The notes below the pieces were generated by a model that was given only the letters and a program-made list of their open reading frames with translations, was not told the origin of the DNA and ran no database searches. DNA of 39,990 nt from Asaia bogorensis (lineage in GTDB: Bacteria; Pseudomonadota; Alphaproteobacteria; Acetobacterales; Acetobacteraceae): assembly GCA_945897825.1 (NCBI GenBank), contig CAMDGX010000040.1, positions 1-39,990 of the forward strand, in the 5' to 3' direction. Below are positions 8,041 to 15,795 of the stretch, one piece after another; position 1 is the stretch's first letter; each line of letters opens with the position of its first letter. The position numbers and the translations under genes were made by a program.

Positions 8041-8063
8041 TCCTACGACTTCCGGAGTGGCCG

Positions 8064-11000
8064 ATGCCCGAGTTTCTTCGCCGCATGCTGCGTTCCGGCC
8101 GCCTGATGGCCCTGGCCCTGCTGCTGGCGCTGGCGGCCGCGCCCGCGCCGGCGCAGGAATTCGACCTGCCCGGCGTGCAGCGGCCGACCGACGGCTATTT
8201 CGACGGGCTGAGCAACCGCTTTCCCCAGGGCGCGCCCCCGGCTGCCCGCCGCGCCGCGGAGCAGCAGGCGCGCGAGGCGATCGGCAAGCGCGACTGGGCG
8301 GCGGCGGTCGCGGCGCTGGAGCTGCGGATCGGCCAGGGCGAGACGACGGTGGCGCTGTATCTCGACCTCGCGAACGCGCATCTGCGCCGCACGCCGCCGG
8401 ACAACCAGAAGGCGCTGTATGCCGCCTGGCAGGGCTTCCAGATGGCCGAGGCCGGCGAGGCGGAGATCCGCCCGCTGCTGCTGATCGCCGAGGCGCTGCG
8501 GGCGCAGAACCGCCCGGCCCAGCTGCTGCAGGCGCTGCAGGCGGTGGTGGACCGGGCGCCGGACAACGCCGAGTACCGCCGTCAGCTCGAGACGGCGCGG
8601 CGCGAGATCGGCATCCAGGTGCGCAGCGTGCGCACCGAGCCGGAGGCCGAGCCGGCGCGCGCCTGCCTCAGCTTCACCTCGCCGCCCTCCCGCCGGCCCG
8701 ATTTCAACGCGCAGGACTGGGTGACGCTGGCCCCGCCGGTGCCAGGAGCGGCGGTGACGCGCGAGGGCGACCAGATCTGCGTCTCCGGCCTGCCGCACGG
8801 CGCCACCACGCGCATCACGGTGCGCGCCGGCATGCCGGGGGAGGGCGGGCTGGCGATGGCGCGGGAGAATTTCGGCAATGTCGCGATGCCGAACCGCCAG
8901 CCGCGCATCGCCTTCGATACGCGCATGTTCGTGCTGCCGCGCGGTCAGACGCCGGCGATCACGCTCACGACGGTGAACCTGTCGGCGGTGAAGCTGCGGC
9001 TGGTGCGGATGACCGAGCGCAACGTGGCCGGCTTCCTGCGCGACTACCGGCTGGGCGAGGAGATCGATCGCTGGGCGGTCGAGTCGATCGCCGAGAGCTC
9101 CGGCAGCGAGGTCTGGACGGGCACCGCCGAGATCCCGAAATGGGAGCCGAACCGCTCGGCGCGCACCGCCTTGCCGCTGCCCGAGGCGCTGGCGAGTTCC
9201 GGGCCGGGGCTCTATGCGCTGTCGGCCGAGGTGGGCGACGGCACGCCGCGGCGCGGCAGTTCGGCGGTGCAGGTGATCCTGCGGACCGATTTGGCGCCGA
9301 CGGTGTGGCGCGGTTCGGAGGGGCTGGTGGTGCAGGTGCGCGGCTATTCCGACGCCAAGCCGCGCGGCGGCGTTTCGCTGCGGCTGCTGGCGCGCAACAA
9401 CGACATCCTGGCGGAGGCGACGACCGACGGTGACGGCGTGGCGCGTTTCCCGCGCGCGCTGCTGCGCGGCGAGGGGCCGCTGGAGCCCGGGTCGTTGCAC
9501 GCGTTTGCCGACACCGATTTCGCCTCGCTCGACCTGAACAGCGCGGCGTTCGACCTCTCGGATCGCGGGGTGGAGGGGATGCCGCATCCGGGGCCGCTCG
9601 ATGCCTTCGTGTGGCTGGATCGCGGCATCTACCGGCCCGGCGAGACGGTGCAGGTGATGGCGCTGGTGCGCGATGCCGCGGGGGCGCCGGCCGACCTGCC
9701 GGTGCAGGTGACGGTCAGGCGGCCGGGCGGGCAGACCTTCCTCAAGACGACGCCGGCGCGGTTGGCCGAGGCGTCGATCCATCTGCCGGTGGCGCTGTCG
9801 GCGGGTGCGTCGGCCGGGACCTGGAGCATCGAACTGCATGCCGACCCCGGCCTGCCGGCGATCGGGCGGGCGCAGTTCCGCGTCGATGCCTTCGTGCCGG
9901 ACCGCATGGCGGTCGAGATCGGCGCGCTGCCGGCGGCCCTGGTGGCGGGCGAGCCGGCCAGCGTTCCGGTGAGCGCGCGGTTCCTGTATGGCGCGCCCGG
10001 TGCGGGGCTGTCGGGCGAGGCGAGCCTGCGGCTGGTTCCCGATCCGGCGCCGTTCCCGGCGCTGGCGGGGTATCGCATCGGGCAGGTGGGCGAGGTGTAT
10101 GCACCGTCCTTCAGCCAGATCGAGCTGCCGGAGACCGATCCGCAGGGGCGCACCACGCTGGCGCTGAACATTCCGCGCCTGCCGGACACGACGTTCGCGC
10201 TGAAGGCGGAGATCGAGCTCGGGGTGAACGACCCCGCCGGGCGAGCCTCGCGCGCCACGGCGTCGGTCCCGGTGCGCCCGGCCGGGCCGCTGATCGGGGT
10301 GAAGCCGCTGTTCGCCGACAACGCGATCGACGCGCAGGCCGAGGCCGGGTTCGATATCGCGGCGGTCGATCCCCTGGGCGCGCGCATTGCGTTGCCGGCC
10401 CGGCTGCGCCTGGTGCGCGAGCGGCCGGACTGGCGGATGGTGATGCGCGGGTCGCTGGCGCGCTACGAGACGGTGTGGCGCGACGAGCCGCTGGAGACGC
10501 AGGAGATCGCAATCGGGACGGACGCGCCGTTCCGCTTCGCGCGCGCGCTGCCGTTCGGGCGCTACCGGCTGGAGGTGGCGCAGGCGAACGGCATGGCGAT
10601 CACCTCCTACCGGTTCCGCGCCGGGTGGGCGGCGTCCGAGAGCCCGGATGTGCCGGACCGCGTGGATGTGTCGGCGGCGACGCGCAGTGCGAAGGTGGGC
10701 GAGAGCGTTCGCATCCACATCGCGCCGCCGTTTGCCGGCGAGGCGACAGTGGCGGTGCTGTCGGACCGCGTGCTGTCCTTGCGCACCGTGACTGTAGCGG
10801 CCGGAGGCACCGATATCGACGTACCGGTCGAGGAGAGTTGGGGGCCGGGCGCCTATGTGGCGGTGCATGTGTTCCGCGCCGGCAGCGGCGGCGATCGGCC
10901 GGGGCGGGCGATTGGGCTCACCTGGGTCGGCGTCGATCCCGCCGCACGGACGTTGGCCGTCGCGATCGACACGCCGGAGCGGCTGCCGCCGCGGGCGGTG

Positions 11001-13184
11001 AGCCAGGTGCCGGTGCGCACGGCGCCGGGGGCGTGGGTGACGTTGGCGGCGGTGGACGAGGGCATCCTGCGGCTGACGCGCTTCGCGACACCCGATCCGG
11101 CCGCGCATTATCTCGGGCGGCGGCGGCTGGGGCTGGATATCCGCGACGACTGGGGCCGGCTGATTGCGCCGGCGGAGGGGGAGGCCACGCTGCTGAAGCA
11201 GGGCGGCGACGAGGGCGGCTTCGCGCTGCCGGATATTCCGATCCGCACCGTCACGCTGTTTTCCCCGCCGGTGCAGGCCGGGGCGGACGGCGTGGCGATG
11301 GTGTCGCTCGACATGCCGGATTTCAACGGCGAGGTGCGGCTGATGGCCGTGGCCTGGCAGGGGACAAAGGTCGGCAGCGCCGGCAAGCCGGCCGTGGTGC
11401 GCGACCCGGTGGTGGCCGAGGCGCTGCTGCCGCGGTTCCTGGCGCCGGGCGACGAGGCGCGGCTGGCGGTGATGCTGCACAATATCGACCTGCCGGCCGG
11501 GCCCGTCTCGGTGCGGCTGGAGACCGAGGGGCCGCTGGCGATCGAGGGCGGCGCGGTGCTGGGAGCCACGCTGGCGCCCGGCGAGCGCGGCCTGCCGGCG
11601 ACGCTGCTGCGCGCGACCGGGGTGGGGCGCGGGGTGGTGAAGATGGCAATCACCGCCGGCGGCTTCACGCTGCAGCGGGACACCGCGATCACCATTCGCC
11701 CGGCGCGCTCGCCAGCGAGCATGGTCAGCGGCATGGAGCTGGCAGCCGGGGCGGACTCCCGCGTGGAGCCGCCGATCGCGCGCTTCCTGGCGGGCAGCTG
11801 GACCGCCGAGGCGACGTTCGGCGCGCCGGTGCGCTACGACGCGGCGGCGCTGGTGCGGGCGCTGGATGCCTATCCCGTCGCCTGCCTGGAGCAGACGATC
11901 AGCCGCGGCTTGCCGCTTGCCTTGCTGCCCGACGGGCCGTTGGCGGGCGAGCAGCGCGCGGCGCGGCTGGGCGGGGCGGTGGCCTCGGTGCTCGACCGGC
12001 AGCGCTACGATGGCGGGTTCGGGCTGTGGAGCGCCGGCGGCGAGGCGGAGGCGTGGCTCTCGGCCTATGCGGCCGAGTTCCTGCTGCGGGCGAAGGCCTC
12101 GGGCGCGACGGTGCCGGAGGTGGCGCTGGGCGAGGCGATCAAGCACCTGGCGGAGCAGAGCGAATACGTCTCCGACCGGCCCGAGGGCATGGTGGCGCAT
12201 GCCTACCGGCTCTACGTGCTGGCACTGGCGGGGCAGGGGCGGCCCGGGGCGGCGCGGGTGATCGCGGAACGGCCGGACAGCCTGCCGACGCCGTTGGCGC
12301 GCGCCCATGTCGCCGCCGCGCTGGCGCTGGCGCACGACACGCCGCGCGCCGAGGCGATGTTCCGCGCGGCCCTGGATGCGCCGGTGCGGCGCTGGTGGGC
12401 GGTGGACTACGGCACGGGGCTGCGCGACCTCGCGGCCATCGCGGTGCTGCTGAAGGAGAGCGGGTTGCTGCCGGATCGCCTGGTGCGGCTGGTGGCCGGG
12501 CTGCCGGGGGCGGATCTGCTGCCGGGGGCGCTTTCGACGCAGGAGCAAGGTTGGATGGCGGCCGCGGCGGCGGTGCTGGGGCGCGACGGGCGGCCGGTGC
12601 GGGTGGAACTGGCGGGTCGGACGCTGTCCGGCACCGTGGTCGCGGCGCGGCTCGACGGGCCGGTGGTGGCGCGGAACCTCACCGAGCGGGCGGTGTGGCA
12701 GTCGGTGTCGGTGTCGGGCGTGCCGGTGGAGGCGTTGCCGGCCGAGCGGGCGGGGATGCGGATGACTCGGCGTTTCCTGGCGCTGGACGGCACGGCGCTG
12801 AACCTCGACCAGCTGCGGCAGAACACCGAGTTCGTGCTGCTGCTGGAAGGCCAGGCCGAGACGCGGCAGGAGCACCGGGTGTTGGCGATGCAGGGGCTGC
12901 CGGCGGGGTGGGAAATCACCGCGCGGCTGCCGTCGGGCGCGATTGCCGGGATGCCCTGGCTGGGCGAACTGACGACCACCGAGGCGCAGCCGGCGGCCGA
13001 TGACCGGTTCGTGGCAGCCGTCGCGCTGACCGAGGCACGGCCGGCGTTTCGCGTGGCGGCGCGGGTGCGGGCGGTGACGCCGGGGTTCTTCGAACTGCCG
13101 GGCGCGGATGTGGCCGACATGTATCGGCCGGGGGTGTTCGCGCGGCAGGCGGTGGCGAAGATCAGGGTGTTGCCGGCGGAATAG
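8064..13184 (+). CDS. Bacterial alpha-2-macroglobulin (ECAM/YfhM-like), thioester-containing
   Basis: A 1706-aa periplasmic protease trap. The N-terminus is a Sec signal (hydrophobic stretch LMALALLLALAAAPAPA, likely cleaved before QEFD) with no lipobox Cys, so a soluble form is predicted rather than the lipoprotein of E. coli. After an alpha-helical, TPR-like region (to about 190) come macroglobulin beta-domains, with YRPGETVQVMALVRD near 525. The central A2M block (PDFNGEVRLMAVAWQGTKVG) is near 1085. The thioester CLEQ has Cys1274, followed by alpha-toroid repeats. ATG 8064 has CGGAG 7 nt upstream; ATG 8037, which overlaps the ChaC stop, is the alternative. The following pbpC is its usual partner. 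Confidence 0.92.
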   Translation: MPEFLRRMLRSGRLMALALLLALAAAPAPAQEFDLPGVQRPTDGYFDGLSNRFPQGAPPAARRAAEQQAREAIGKRDWAAAVAALELRIGQGETTVALYLDLANAHLRRTPPDNQKALYAAWQGFQMAEAGEAEIRPLLLIAEALRAQNRPAQLLQALQAVVDRAPDNAEYRRQLETARREIGIQVRSVRTEPEAEPARACLSFTSPPSRRPDFNAQDWVTLAPPVPGAAVTREGDQICVSGLPHGATTRITVRAGMPGEGGLAMARENFGNVAMPNRQPRIAFDTRMFVLPRGQTPAITLTTVNLSAVKLRLVRMTERNVAGFLRDYRLGEEIDRWAVESIAESSGSEVWTGTAEIPKWEPNRSARTALPLPEALASSGPGLYALSAEVGDGTPRRGSSAVQVILRTDLAPTVWRGSEGLVVQVRGYSDAKPRGGVSLRLLARNNDILAEATTDGDGVARFPRALLRGEGPLEPGSLHAFADTDFASLDLNSAAFDLSDRGVEGMPHPGPLDAFVWLDRGIYRPGETVQVMALVRDAAGAPADLPVQVTVRRPGGQTFLKTTPARLAEASIHLPVALSAGASAGTWSIELHADPGLPAIGRAQFRVDAFVPDRMAVEIGALPAALVAGEPASVPVSARFLYGAPGAGLSGEASLRLVPDPAPFPALAGYRIGQVGEVYAPSFSQIELPETDPQGRTTLALNIPRLPDTTFALKAEIELGVNDPAGRASRATASVPVRPAGPLIGVKPLFADNAIDAQAEAGFDIAAVDPLGARIALPARLRLVRERPDWRMVMRGSLARYETVWRDEPLETQEIAIGTDAPFRFARALPFGRYRLEVAQANGMAITSYRFRAGWAASESPDVPDRVDVSAATRSAKVGESVRIHIAPPFAGEATVAVLSDRVLSLRTVTVAAGGTDIDVPVEESWGPGAYVAVHVFRAGSGGDRPGRAIGLTWVGVDPAARTLAVAIDTPERLPPRAVSQVPVRTAPGAWVTLAAVDEGILRLTRFATPDPAAHYLGRRRLGLDIRDDWGRLIAPAEGEATLLKQGGDEGGFALPDIPIRTVTLFSPPVQAGADGVAMVSLDMPDFNGEVRLMAVAWQGTKVGSAGKPAVVRDPVVAEALLPRFLAPGDEARLAVMLHNIDLPAGPVSVRLETEGPLAIEGGAVLGATLAPGERGLPATLLRATGVGRGVVKMAITAGGFTLQRDTAITIRPARSPASMVSGMELAAGADSRVEPPIARFLAGSWTAEATFGAPVRYDAAALVRALDAYPVACLEQTISRGLPLALLPDGPLAGEQRAARLGGAVASVLDRQRYDGGFGLWSAGGEAEAWLSAYAAEFLLRAKASGATVPEVALGEAIKHLAEQSEYVSDRPEGMVAHAYRLYVLALAGQGRPGAARVIAERPDSLPTPLARAHVAAALALAHDTPRAEAMFRAALDAPVRRWWAVDYGTGLRDLAAIAVLLKESGLLPDRLVRLVAGLPGADLLPGALSTQEQGWMAAAAAVLGRDGRPVRVELAGRTLSGTVVAARLDGPVVARNLTERAVWQSVSVSGVPVEALPAERAGMRMTRRFLALDGTALNLDQLRQNTEFVLLLEGQAETRQEHRVLAMQGLPAGWEITARLPSGAIAGMPWLGELTTTEAQPAADDRFVAAVALTEARPAFRVAARVRAVTPGFFELPGADVADMYRPGVFARQAVAKIRVLPAE

Positions 13185-13197
13185 GTAGAAAGGAAGG

Positions 13198-13320
13198 CTT
13201 CTTTTTGTGAACAAAAAGAAGCAAAAAAACTTCGTCCATTTGCTCAGGGGTGTAAGCTCCGGCCGCTCCGCGCGCGAATGGATGAAAGTTTTTTTGCTTC
13301 TTTTTTTACAAAAAAAGAAG
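13198..13320. repeat. Composite inverted-repeat element, copy A (inside pbpC reading frame)
   Basis: The left hairpin CTTCTTTTTGT-GA-ACAAAAAGAAG (13198-13221) is followed by CAAAAAAACTTCGTCCATTT. A GC-rich centre comes next, then the reverse-oriented arm ending in CTTCTTTTTTT-AC-AAAAAAAGAAG (13297-13320). The two arms are inverted copies of each other over about 44 bp. The frame of pbpC is open through the whole element. Related copies are at 29742, 32257 and 39720. Confidence 0.9.
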
Positions 13321-15207
13321 TTCTTGCTTGTTTTTTTGCTGCTTCCTTTGTTGTGGACGCTGGACCGCGCCTTCCCCCCCGCCCTCGATCGCCTGTCGGT
13401 CACGGGCACCGAGGTGGTCGCCCGCGACGGGCGAACGCTGGCGCTGTTGCCCGCCCCGGGCGGCGTGTGGCGGTTTCGCGTCGGCGCGGACGAGGTGGCG
13501 CCGGTGTTGGTCGAGACGCTGGTGGCGATCGAGGATCGGCGGTTCTGGTGGCATCCCGGGGTTGATCCGATCGCACTGGCGCGGGCGGCCTGGCAGGATG
13601 TGCGGGCGGGGCGGATCGTGTCGGGCGGGTCGACGCTGACGATGCAGGCGGCGCGGTTGCTGGAGCCGCGTCCGCGGACGGTGCGCTCGAAGCTGATCGA
13701 GATGGCGCGCGCGGTGCAGTTGGAGTGGCATTTCTCCAAGCGCGAGATCCTGGGGATATGGCTGTCGCTGGCGCCGTATGGCGGAAATCTGGAGGGGGTG
13801 CGTGCGGGGTCCCTGGCGTGGTTCGGGGTGGGGCCGCGCAACCTGGATGCGGCGCAGGCGGCGCTGCTGGTGGCGATTCCGCGTCGGCCGGAGGCGCTGC
13901 GGCCGGATCGCCATCCGGAGCGGGCGCGGGCGTTGCGCGACCGGATTTTGGGGGAGGATGGCGGCGAGGTGCCGACGCGGCGGGTGGCGCTGCCACGCCA
14001 TGCGAGGCAGGCGGTGGCGGCATTGCCGCAAGGCGGGCGGGTGGAGACGACGCTGGATCTCGCGTTGCAGCGCGCGCTGGAGCGGTTCGCGGCCGAGCGG
14101 CTGGCGGTGCTGCCGGAGCGGGCGTCGCTGGCGATCGTGGTGGGGGATCTGGCGGGGCGGGAGTGGCGCGCGCTGGTGTCGGGCGGCGAGGGGAAGCAGG
14201 CGGGCAGGGCGGGGGCGATGGACCTGACGCGCGCGGTGCGCTCGCCGGGCTCGGCGATGAAGCCGTTCATCTATGCGATGGCGTTCCAGGACGGGATCGC
14301 CGCGCCGCAGACGCGCATCGACGACCTGCCGCGGCGGTTCGGGGCCTATGCGCCGGAGGATTTCGACCGGACGTTCCAGGGCAGCGTGACGGCGGCGGAA
14401 GCGTTGCGGCGGTCGCTGAACCTGCCGGCGGTGGCGTTGCTGGACCGGGTGGGGCCGCTGCGGTTCGCGGCGGCAGTGAACGGGGCAGGGGTGTCGCTGC
14501 GGCTGCCGCCGGGGGCGGACCCTTCGTTGCCGCTGGCGCTCGGGGGGGCGGGGACGACGCTGCGCGAGATGGCGGGGCTGTATGCGGCGCTCGGCACCGA
14601 CGGCGGCGCGGCGGCGATGCGGTTGCAGCCCGGGGTTTCGGAGGCGCGCCCGTTCCTCCAGTCCCGTGCATCGGCGGTGATCGCCGAGGTGTTGACGCAG
14701 CGCTTTCCCGAGGGCGGACCGGCGGGGGTGGCGTGGAAGACCGGCACCAGCTGGGGTGGGCGGGATGCCTGGGCGCTGGGGTTCGACGGGGCGCATGTGG
14801 CCGGGGTCTGGGTGGGGCGGCCGGACGGGACGCCGCTGCCGGGGGCGACGGGGCGCAACCTGGCGCTGCCGCTGCTGGCGCGGGTGTTCGACATGCTGCC
14901 GGCGGCACCGCGGCCAGAGCCGAGGATGGAGCCGCGCGCAATGGCCCGGCGGGACGGGGCGGGCGCAGAGGATGCGCTGCGGCTGCTGTTCCCGCCGCCG
15001 GGCGCAGTGCTCAGCGGCGAAGGGACGGTGGTGGTGCGAGTGATGGGCGGGCGCCGGCCGCTGACCTTCCTGGTCGATGGGGCCCGGCTCGCGGCCGATC
15101 CGGCGCGGCGGGAGGCGGCTTGGCAGCCGGCGGGGCCGGGCTTCTATCGGCTGACGGTGCTGGATGCCGAGGGAAGTGCCGCGCGCGCGGTGGTGCGGGT
15201 GCGGTAG
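13207..15207 (+). CDS. pbpC: Penicillin-binding protein 1C (bifunctional transglycosylase/transpeptidase)
   Basis: A class A PBP of 666 aa, paired with alpha-2-macroglobulin in wall repair. One TM anchor lies near residues 39-50. The GT51 glycosyltransferase has EDRRFWWHPG (109-118), GGSTLTMQAARLL (140-152) and KREILGIWLSLAPYGG (178-193). The transpeptidase has S349-x-x-K352, S403-L-N405 and K511-T-G513, followed by a short PBP1C C-terminal beta-domain (about 575-666). It is shorter than E. coli PbpC. Start choice is open: GTG 13207 has AGGAAGG 9 nt upstream, ATG 13282 lacks an SD, and TTG codons at 13324 or 13336 are possible. All but the last two place the N-terminus within an inverted-repeat element, which is unusual. 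Confidence 0.92.
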   Translation: MNKKKQKNFVHLLRGVSSGRSAREWMKVFLLLFLQKKKFLLVFLLLPLLWTLDRAFPPALDRLSVTGTEVVARDGRTLALLPAPGGVWRFRVGADEVAPVLVETLVAIEDRRFWWHPGVDPIALARAAWQDVRAGRIVSGGSTLTMQAARLLEPRPRTVRSKLIEMARAVQLEWHFSKREILGIWLSLAPYGGNLEGVRAGSLAWFGVGPRNLDAAQAALLVAIPRRPEALRPDRHPERARALRDRILGEDGGEVPTRRVALPRHARQAVAALPQGGRVETTLDLALQRALERFAAERLAVLPERASLAIVVGDLAGREWRALVSGGEGKQAGRAGAMDLTRAVRSPGSAMKPFIYAMAFQDGIAAPQTRIDDLPRRFGAYAPEDFDRTFQGSVTAAEALRRSLNLPAVALLDRVGPLRFAAAVNGAGVSLRLPPGADPSLPLALGGAGTTLREMAGLYAALGTDGGAAAMRLQPGVSEARPFLQSRASAVIAEVLTQRFPEGGPAGVAWKTGTSWGGRDAWALGFDGAHVAGVWVGRPDGTPLPGATGRNLALPLLARVFDMLPAAPRPEPRMEPRAMARRDGAGAEDALRLLFPPPGAVLSGEGTVVVRVMGGRRPLTFLVDGARLAADPARREAAWQPAGPGFYRLTVLDAEGSAARAVVRVR

Positions 15208-15227
15208 GCAGGGGCCGGTACGCGCAA

Positions 15228-15256
15228 CGGCCCGCCCCCGGGCAGGGAGCGGGCCG
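15228..15256. terminator. GC hairpin between convergent pbpC and hcp
   Basis: CGGCCCGC (15228-15235) pairs with GCGGGCCG (15249-15256) as a perfect 8-bp stem with a 13-nt loop, flanked on both sides by GCGCAACGG. It lies 20 nt past the pbpC stop and 33 nt past the hcp stop on the other strand, so it could serve both. There is no T-tract on either side, which argues for an RNA-stability or rho-assisted role. A smaller stem TCGGC/GCCGA overlaps the hcp stop (15282-15297). Confidence 0.5.
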
Positions 15257-15289
15257 CGCAACGGCGTAGGCGATGCAAGGTTCGGCCGA

Positions 15290-15766
15290 TCAGCCGACCT
15301 TGGCGCCCGCGAGATCGTAGATGACGGAGGAGGAGGTGGAGCCCTTGTTGGACTTGTCCATCTGGACGCTCTTGAACTCGATCTTGGTGAAGTTCAGCGA
15401 CAGCGTCTCGGCCGGCCGGTCGCCACCGGCGCTGATCGAGTAGCCGCTGACCATGGTGTTCTCGAGCTTGTAGGACATGTAGACCTCGAGCTTCTTGCCG
15501 TCGGTCTTGAGGAAGTTGATCGTGACTTCCGTGCCGTCGCCCTGCAGCGCCTCGTCGAGCAGCTTGGTGGTGGCGACGTCCTGCATCTTGGAGACCGTGA
15601 TCTCGCTGATGCTCGGCGCGGAGGATTCGCGATCGGCGCTGGCGCCGGTGGGCGAGGAGATGCCGCGGCCCACGCCCCACTGGAACGAGTTCAGCTCGAT
15701 CCAGTCCTTGTGGCCCTCGGCCGTCACATCCCCTTTGATGTCGCCGTATTTCATGTAGATCGGCAT
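15290..15766 (-). CDS. hcp: Type VI secretion tube protein Hcp (TssD)
   Basis: A 158-aa protein whose hexameric rings stack into the inner T6SS tube and which can carry small effectors. The N-terminus MPIYMKYGDIKGDVTAEGHK and the following WIELNSFQWGVGRGI are typical Hcp1. VSKMQDVATTKLLDEALQG and a C-terminal FTKIEFKSVQM strand complete the beta-barrel. It is slightly shorter than E. coli-type Hcp but intact. A GGAGAG site precedes ATG 15766. It sits 29 bp after clpV on the same strand, so clpV-hcp is likely one operon facing away from the sheath/baseplate operon. Confidence 0.96.
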   Translation of the reverse strand: MPIYMKYGDIKGDVTAEGHKDWIELNSFQWGVGRGISSPTGASADRESSAPSISEITVSKMQDVATTKLLDEALQGDGTEVTINFLKTDGKKLEVYMSYKLENTMVSGYSISAGGDRPAETLSLNFTKIEFKSVQMDKSNKGSTSSSVIYDLAGAKVG

Positions 15767-15795
15767 TGGTGCTCTCCTGTTGCTGCCGTCGGTTC

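Noticed and set aside
8043-14270. A roughly 2075-codon open frame on the minus strand opposite alpha-2-macroglobulin/pbpC
   Set aside because: It is antisense to two clearly recognisable genes, is very rich in Arg/His/Pro/Gln as expected from GC-rich complementary frames, has no domain pattern, and runs through the repeat element.
15228-15297. Attachment site or mobile-element boundary at the T6SS left end (GCGCAACGG direct repeat)
   Set aside because: The 9-bp repeat only flanks a terminator-like hairpin; no integrase and no matching copy at the right end of the cluster were seen.
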